Source: Virgibacillus oceani
Lineage (GTDB): Bacteria; Bacillota; Bacilli; Bacillales; Amphibacillaceae
Assembly: GCF_014638995.1 (NCBI RefSeq)
Contig: NZ_BMFR01000002.1
Coordinates: 168,203-232,202, forward strand
Direction of reading: 5' to 3'
DNA length: 64,000 nucleotides
How positions within the stretch are numbered: the first letter of the stretch is position 1; the number at the start of each line of letters is the position of its first letter. A program made the translations under genes and the position numbers. Below, piece after piece: positions 59,049 to 64,000 of this stretch. The notes below the pieces were generated by a model that saw only the letters and a program-made list of their open reading frames with translations, did not search any database and was not told where the DNA came from.

Positions 59049-61130
59049 TTAGGCTCCTCCGCCGAATTGCTGCATTAAGTACATTGATTGGGAATTCATT
59101 CGCTGGATTGCCTGCTCCATTGCTGTAAATTGGCGCCAGTAACGGTCTTCCACTTGGGCAAGACGATCTTCAAATGCTTCAATTCGTTCGTCCATATCTT
59201 CCAGACTTTTCCCCATTGTATATTGGTTTTCCGTCTGAAACGAATTACCTGCCTTTTCAGTTATTCGGTCCATTACATTGTTTACCGATTCCGTCAGACG
59301 CTGTAAAATTCCTTTCTGTTCATAAGAAGAACTGTCGGCAGTGAAGAGATCTTCAACCGCTTCCGGATCTTCCTGGATAGCAGACTTCAATTTCGCCTCG
59401 TCTATTTCCAGCTTCCCGCCTTCTAAGTAATTAGAAGTGGTTGTGATGCCAATGCTGGCCAAATGCTGGAACATGGATGGAATATCACTGTTATCAACTT
59501 CTGAATAAAAATCACGACGCATCTGGTTTAACGCACTTGATAATGTGTTATCACTCCGAAGCAAACCACTTTTCGCCTTTTCCTCCCATAGTTCCTGCTG
59601 TCTGTCAGATAGTTCCTCCCGCTGTTTATCCGTCAGTGGCCTGTAATCGCGGTAACGGTCCTCCTGCAGCTTATCCTGAACCTTGCCGATCAGTTCATTA
59701 TATTTATCAACAAATTCTTTAATATTTTCAAAAACTGTTCCACTATCGTTGGCTACATTTACGGAAACTGTCTGATCAGAAAACGTTTGCTTCAAATTAA
59801 AGGATACACCGGATACTTCAAATGAATTAGATGTTCTCGATGTAGTTAGTCCATTTAATGTAAAATGTGCATTAGCTCCGCCGGTTTCCTCTGCATAATT
59901 AAAACGCATTTGAAAATTGGCAAATTCACCGCTGGTAACGATTTCATGACTGCCATAATTTTTTGAACCAGTATCTGGGTCATATTCATCCCCATTGAAG
60001 TTCCCGGTTTCCGTTCTTGTCAATGTCATTTGTCCTGTGACATCATCATAGAAAATATCGACTCCATTGTCAGCACTGTTGATTTCATTGATCATTGAAT
60101 CAAAAGACTGCGTTGCCTTGATGTTGAATACTTCATCCTTAAAGCCATCTTTCGTATGTGCGCCAATTCGAAAGCTTGTATAGTCGTATTGATATTTTAC
60201 CGTAACCTCTGTTTCAGCAGGAATTTTGTTGTCATCGTTCATGGTAATGGTGCCGGTTTCTTTATTAAATTCACCAACCGCTTCTGTGGGGTTATTTTTA
60301 TTATAGACAAGTCCATCATTAACCTCATATTTCTCATCGCCAATTGTCAATAATAAACCTTCCTCAACAACCCCGCCGTTGGAAAGCTTAATGGTTGTTC
60401 CTTCCTCCGCCGTTGTCATTGTATCAATCTGGAAATCAGTCGTATACTGAACCTCAATCTCTGAACCTTTTGAAATGCTATTCTTAAATGTCAGTTCTCC
60501 AGTTGCTGTATTTACAAGTACTTCATTGTCTTTAAGCTGATCTGGGGTTTTCGCATTGGAATCAACAACATTGTAGTACTTGCTGCCGACTTTAACAGAC
60601 ATTTCCCCAATATCATTAATAGCTGTTCCTTCCTGCAATTCCAGTTCAAATGAATTCGAATCTGTTTTGGCAGAAACTGACTGACGATGGACGCTTCCCT
60701 GTTTAAAATTAAATGTGTTGTAAACAAACTCAGATTTTAGTTCAGCAAGGCTTTTACTTGTATCAACAGTTGAAGAATCTGTAAAAATACTTGCATTATT
60801 CACTTTGGTCGCAGCAGATGCAAGCTGTGACACTTCTGTAATATTGTATGTAGATAAACTTGCAGCACTGGATGCAGTCGCCGATACTAAATTTTCATTT
60901 GTAGATGATGTCATTCTCGCACGAAATGTATTCGACATCTTCATATCCGTTAATGTTGAGCGAAAATTCAGGAACAGCGTATTCATTTCACGGTATGCAT
61001 CACGCTGCCACGTAAGCCATGTACGATCCTGATTCATTTTCTGAAGCGGCAACCGTTCTGCCTTCATTAAATCAGATACGATGGAATCGATATCCATCCC
61101 TGATGCTAGACCGCCAATTCTCATATCCAT
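59049..61130 (-). CDS. fliD: FliD, flagellar filament cap (HAP2), long form
   Basis: A 693-aa cap protein. The N-terminus MRIGGLASGMDIDSIVSDLM and the C-terminal region with DRYWRQFTAMEQAIQRMNSQ are diagnostic. It is much longer than B. subtilis FliD (498). The extra length lies in the middle, where a beta-rich module appears twice (TATGELTFKNSISKGSEIEV and KETGTITMNDDNKIPAETEV, each ending in a Tyr-rich strand). FliD promotes flagellin polymerisation at the filament tip and is surface exposed. It is separated from flaG-fliS-fliT by more than 40 kb and has its own sigma-D promoter. GAGGTGA precedes the ATG. Confidence 0.94.
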   Translation of the reverse strand: MDMRIGGLASGMDIDSIVSDLMKAERLPLQKMNQDRTWLTWQRDAYREMNTLFLNFRSTLTDMKMSNTFRARMTSSTNENLVSATASSAASLSTYNITEVSQLASAATKVNNASIFTDSSTVDTSKSLAELKSEFVYNTFNFKQGSVHRQSVSAKTDSNSFELELQEGTAINDIGEMSVKVGSKYYNVVDSNAKTPDQLKDNEVLVNTATGELTFKNSISKGSEIEVQYTTDFQIDTMTTAEEGTTIKLSNGGVVEEGLLLTIGDEKYEVNDGLVYNKNNPTEAVGEFNKETGTITMNDDNKIPAETEVTVKYQYDYTSFRIGAHTKDGFKDEVFNIKATQSFDSMINEINSADNGVDIFYDDVTGQMTLTRTETGNFNGDEYDPDTGSKNYGSHEIVTSGEFANFQMRFNYAEETGGANAHFTLNGLTTSRTSNSFEVSGVSFNLKQTFSDQTVSVNVANDSGTVFENIKEFVDKYNELIGKVQDKLQEDRYRDYRPLTDKQREELSDRQQELWEEKAKSGLLRSDNTLSSALNQMRRDFYSEVDNSDIPSMFQHLASIGITTTSNYLEGGKLEIDEAKLKSAIQEDPEAVEDLFTADSSSYEQKGILQRLTESVNNVMDRITEKAGNSFQTENQYTMGKSLEDMDERIEAFEDRLAQVEDRYWRQFTAMEQAIQRMNSQSMYLMQQFGGGA

Positions 61131-61196
61131 AAGTGTTCACCTCGTTGGTAATAATTTTATATGTTTTAGATTTCATTTGTAGAGCGCTTTTTATTT

Positions 61197-61223
61197 ATAT
61201 CGGTGAAATAAGAAGAAAGTTTA
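61197..61223 (-). promoter_or_regulatory. Sigma-D promoter of fliD
   Basis: Read leftwards: TAAA (61223-61220), 15-nt spacer, ACCGATAT (61204-61197). It matches the late-flagellar consensus TAAA-N15-GCCGATAT with one difference, 67 bp before fliD. The rest of 61224-61450 is the atoE upstream region with no gene seen. Confidence 0.9.
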
Positions 61224-61450
61224 GGAATCGGGGGAAAATAGGTATAATATCTCATCCATTCCAACAGTGCTTTTCAAACGGTTAGGATTGTATTTTATTT
61301 TACTATTTAATAAGATGATTATTTATATTATACTCTTCGTGAATATAAATTAAATATCACTTCCATCCAACACCTGCTATAATTCAACTAGCAGCTCATT
61401 TCAAAATTAGACAAACATATAATGGAATAAAAAGGGGGAGTAAAGTTTTG

Positions 61451-62785
61451 ATGAAATCATTAACATCATTTTTCGACCGCATGGTTCAACGCTATTTGCC
61501 TGATGCATTTCTTTTTGCAATCATATTAACGTTTGCAGTGTTTCTATTAGGAATCATTTTCACCGATAGCTCGCCAATTCAAATGGTAGAATATTGGGGA
61601 ACGGGTTTTTGGGATCTTTTGGCTTTTGCCATGCAAATGTCACTCATTGTTGTAACTGGTTATATTCTTGCGAGTACACCGATTGTAAAAAAACTATTAT
61701 CTAAACTCAGTAAGCTGGCAAATACACCTGAACAAGCAATCCTGATCGTCACATTTGTTGCCTCTGTTGCGTGTTTAATCAACTATGGGTTTGGTCTCGT
61801 AGTTGGGGCGCTATTTGCCATCCATGTAGCAAAACGTGTTCCAACAGTTGATTACCGGGTTCTGATGGCGAGTGCTTATAGCGGCTTTTTGCTGTGGCAT
61901 GGTGGACTATCAGGATCAATTCCATTACTTATCGCAACACCTGGGCACTTTTTGGAAGATACAATTGGAACGATTCCAGTATCTGATACTTTGTTTAGTG
62001 GTTTTAACCTATTTATCGTTTTTGTTTTATTATTTACACTTCCATTCTTAAACCGATTTTTAATGAAGTCACGTGATCCATTAAAAAACACGGATGCATT
62101 ACAATGGAACACTTCAACGGTTGAAGATGTGAAAGTAGATGAGAATACCCCTGCAGATGACCTGACGCCTGCAGAACGGTTGGAAAACAGCCGAATTATT
62201 TCGCTCCTCGTTGGAATCATGGGGCTTCTATTCGTCATTTATCATTTTGTGGAAAATGGTTTCGATTTGAATATCAATATCGTAAATTTTATCTTCTTAT
62301 TCCTGGGAATTATTTTTCATAAAACGCCACGAAGGTTCTTAAACAGTGTAACAAGTGCCGTTAAAAATGCGGGAGGGATCATTGTACAATTCCCGTTTTA
62401 CGCGGGAATTATGGGCATGATGGTTACTTCCGGTCTATCGGAACAGATGTCATTATGGTTTGTCAGCATTTCAACTGAATTTACGCTGCCATGGTTTACA
62501 TTTATCAGTGCTGGATTGGTCAACTTCTTTGTTCCTTCAGGCGGCGGGCAATGGGCTGTTCAGGGGCCAATCATGATCCCAGCTGCACTTGAAATTGGAG
62601 CAGATACTGCAAAAACAGCAATGGCCGTTGCCTGGGGTGATGCTTGGACGAACATGATTCAGCCGTTCTGGGCATTACCGCTTCTTGCAATCGCAGGTTT
62701 AAAAGTTCGCGATATCATGGGCTTTTGCGTAATGATTCTGTTATATAGCTTTATTCCAATTTCTATCGGTCTATTATTCTTTTAA
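61451..62785 (+). CDS. atoE: Short-chain fatty acid transporter (AtoE family)
   Basis: A 444-aa membrane protein with about 11 segments. It has the family opening LTSFFDRMVQRYLPDAFLFA and the C-terminal NFFVPSGGGQWAVQGPIMIP and WGDAWTNMIQPFWALPLL. The AtoE family imports short-chain fatty acids such as acetoacetate or butyrate. GGGGGAG lies 10 nt before ATG 61451; an adjacent in-frame TTG at 61448 is also possible. No degradation genes accompany it here. Confidence 0.92.
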   Translation: MKSLTSFFDRMVQRYLPDAFLFAIILTFAVFLLGIIFTDSSPIQMVEYWGTGFWDLLAFAMQMSLIVVTGYILASTPIVKKLLSKLSKLANTPEQAILIVTFVASVACLINYGFGLVVGALFAIHVAKRVPTVDYRVLMASAYSGFLLWHGGLSGSIPLLIATPGHFLEDTIGTIPVSDTLFSGFNLFIVFVLLFTLPFLNRFLMKSRDPLKNTDALQWNTSTVEDVKVDENTPADDLTPAERLENSRIISLLVGIMGLLFVIYHFVENGFDLNINIVNFIFLFLGIIFHKTPRRFLNSVTSAVKNAGGIIVQFPFYAGIMGMMVTSGLSEQMSLWFVSISTEFTLPWFTFISAGLVNFFVPSGGGQWAVQGPIMIPAALEIGADTAKTAMAVAWGDAWTNMIQPFWALPLLAIAGLKVRDIMGFCVMILLYSFIPISIGLLFF

Positions 62786-62790
62786 AGTCA

Positions 62791-62832
62791 AAACATCCTC
62801 GTGGAACTAAATTCTCCGAGGATGTTTTTTTG
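62791..62832. terminator. Bidirectional terminator overlapping the 3' end of the EamA gene
   Basis: AACATCCTCG and CGAGGATGTT with flanking A and T runs, around 15 nt. It ends atoE. Its right arm and part of its loop are also the last codons and stop of the convergent EamA gene (62807). Confidence 0.88.
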
Positions 62833-63733
62833 AAATTTGCGAAACGACTATACCTATAATGATCAGTCCTGAACCAGCCACGACACCAGCCGACATTGTT
62901 TCACCAAGAATGAAACTGCTAAGAACGAGTCCAAAAATCGGTACAAGCAATGTGGATAGTGTAGCAGAAACCATATCAATAATACTTAAGATCAGGAACC
63001 ACACCGTAAAACAAAGTGCAGAGGCAAGAACACCGGTAAATAAAATATAATAGATGCTGTGCATGTTAAGCTGAACTGGCTGACCCCATTCCGCAAAAAG
63101 CGTAACCGCGATAATTCCAATGGTTCCAAACAGCATTTGATAGGCGTTTACTTGGAGCTGTGATAAACCATTCAAATTAACTCGATAAAAGATATTGGAA
63201 ACTCCCCAAGAAATCGCCGCAATAATGATAAGTATTTCACCAAAAATAACATCAAAGCTTTGCCCAACCCAAATATCCCAGCCTAATACTGTTAGGAGCC
63301 CAATCATTCCAATGAACAAACCAAGAAATTTTGCTGGTGTAAATTTTTCATCCAAAAATTTCACTGCAAGAATGCTGCTCCACATTGGCATCGAATATAA
63401 AAGCACCGATGATTTTCCAGCATCAACAAAACGCAGGCCGTACATAACTAATAAAAATACTATGGATGTTTGCAAGATACCGAGAATCACCAGTTGCCTC
63501 CAATAACGTTTTGGTGGAAGTCCTTTCTTTGACAGTAAAACAATTAATACTAGCGTTATTGAACCAACTCCAAAGCGAAATGAAGAAAATGTAAATGGGC
63601 CCATGTAGGCAAGAGCTTCCTTCATAAGAACCCATGCGTAGCCCCAGAGAATTGTAATTGTAAGGATTAAAAACCAGATGAGTATTTTATTTTTCTGTAA
63701 TTTAGCAATGAGGGAATGCGATTCTTTCAACAT
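62807..63733 (-). CDS. EamA/DMT-family transporter
   Basis: A 308-aa protein with ten membrane segments in two EamA repeats (TITILWGYAWVLMKEAL, SSFRFGVGSITLVLIVLL in the first; SWGVSNIFYRVNLNGLSQLQ in the second). The family exports metabolites or drugs; the substrate is not predictable. AGGAGG is six nt before the ATG at 63733; another ATG at 63739 touches the ribosome site. Its 3' end lies within the atoE terminator. Confidence 0.9.
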   Translation of the reverse strand: MLKESHSLIAKLQKNKILIWFLILTITILWGYAWVLMKEALAYMGPFTFSSFRFGVGSITLVLIVLLSKKGLPPKRYWRQLVILGILQTSIVFLLVMYGLRFVDAGKSSVLLYSMPMWSSILAVKFLDEKFTPAKFLGLFIGMIGLLTVLGWDIWVGQSFDVIFGEILIIIAAISWGVSNIFYRVNLNGLSQLQVNAYQMLFGTIGIIAVTLFAEWGQPVQLNMHSIYYILFTGVLASALCFTVWFLILSIIDMVSATLSTLLVPIFGLVLSSFILGETMSAGVVAGSGLIIIGIVVSQISKKHPRRI

Positions 63734-63834
63734 GCTCATCCTCCTATAATATGAGTTTCTATAAGGATAGCAGTTTCAATAATTGAAGACATACTAATTT
63801 AACTGCAAAAAAAATAAGCCTGCCCATGCACGCT

Positions 63835-64000
63835 CTAGTTAACCGCTTTATGTATTGCCGTTGGTCTAGCTACCCTAATTTTGGAAAGCTCTTTTACCAC
63901 TAATGTTACGTTCTTATCAATATTACGAACATTTTGCTGCAGTCCGTTTAAGTCTAACGCTACATTATTGATTCTTACTTCTATATCCGAAACTAACTCA
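63835..64000 (-). CDS. C-terminal part of a small helical protein (cut by window edge)
   Basis: The last 55 codons of a frame entering from the right edge: ELVSDIEVRINNVALDLNGL, QQNVRNIDKNVTLVVKELSK, then IRVARPTAIHKAVN and stop. The heptad-like hydrophobic pattern suggests a coiled coil, loosely like the 54-aa protein at 14253. No family is recognisable from the fragment. Confidence 0.55.
   Translation of the reverse strand, partial: ELVSDIEVRINNVALDLNGLQQNVRNIDKNVTLVVKELSKIRVARPTAIHKAVN

Noticed and set aside
61176-61194. cre-like TTGTAGAGCGCTTTTTA between fliD and atoE
   Set aside because: The half sites are one base out of register with the CcpA consensus.
1-64000. CRISPR arrays, tRNA or rRNA genes, prophage or insertion-sequence transposases
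   Set aside because: No regularly spaced repeats with spacers, no recognisable tRNA or rRNA sequence and no transposase or phage structural gene were seen. The only periodic array (37678-37769) has a 21-bp period, too short for CRISPR.

Overview
The window comes from a low-GC Gram-positive, endospore-forming bacterium of the Bacillaceae, most likely a Virgibacillus/Oceanobacillus/Lentibacillus-type relative. The basis is gene content and order: minJ-ctpB-(M23 peptidase)-ftsX-ftsE-cccB-prfB-secA-hpf, then fliT-fliS-flaG-csrA-fliW-yviE-flgL-flgK-flgN-flgM-yvyF-comFC-comFA-degV-degU-degS-yvyE. This is the Bacillus subtilis minJ-to-yvyE block with specific losses: swrA, comFB, hag and fliD are not where B. 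subtilis has them. No database search was possible, so names rest on recognised motifs, lengths and gene order.

Layout. 1-2.9 kb: a YkoN/YkoQ/YkoP-like envelope trio and a lipoprotein cupredoxin oxidase. 3.2-15.4 kb: division and cell-wall hydrolysis (minJ, ctpB, an M23 peptidase, ftsEX), cytochrome c551, RF2 with its programmed frameshift, secA, and hpf behind a textbook sigma-B promoter. 15.5-25.1 kb: late flagellar genes (sigma-D promoters at flgM and probably flaG), competence genes and degV. 25.5-30.4 kb: degSU, yvyE and nagAB. 30.6-36.3 kb: VanZ, sinR and sinI, and divergently a class D sortase, an LCP ligase and a PBP2a-like transpeptidase. 36.3-42.3 kb: a split chromate transporter, an OPT transporter, two IDEAL-domain paralogues and a P-loop protein. 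42.4-51.5 kb: aldehyde dehydrogenase/DUF779 with a cre box, ydjO, HAD, MFS and DUF1648 genes, and a complete 5-oxoproline operon (pxpB-pxpA-pxpC-nucleotidyltransferase-pcp). 51.8-56.1 kb: transporters. 56.2-57.4 kb: a chemoreceptor remnant, a repeat element and a type I toxin-antitoxin locus. 57.7-64 kb: fabI, a displaced fliD with its own sigma-D promoter and a small helical partner gene, atoE, an EamA transporter and a cut-off gene.

The strongest new observation is a cyclic-di-GMP-I (GEMM-I) riboswitch in the sinI leader. It places the SinI/SinR biofilm-motility switch under direct c-di-GMP control. Its outer stem can pair alternatively with the sinI Shine-Dalgarno, which suggests that c-di-GMP turns SinI on. 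The same window holds sinIR, degSU, csrA-fliW, flgM and a sortase/LCP cell-surface cluster, so much of the motile-to-sessile machinery lies within about 20 kb. Other notable items are a MITE-like repeat (two long inverted copies, plus an internally deleted copy that acts as the prfB terminator), five helically phased GGATCGTAT repeats upstream of the chromate genes, and several small genes of 31-54 codons.
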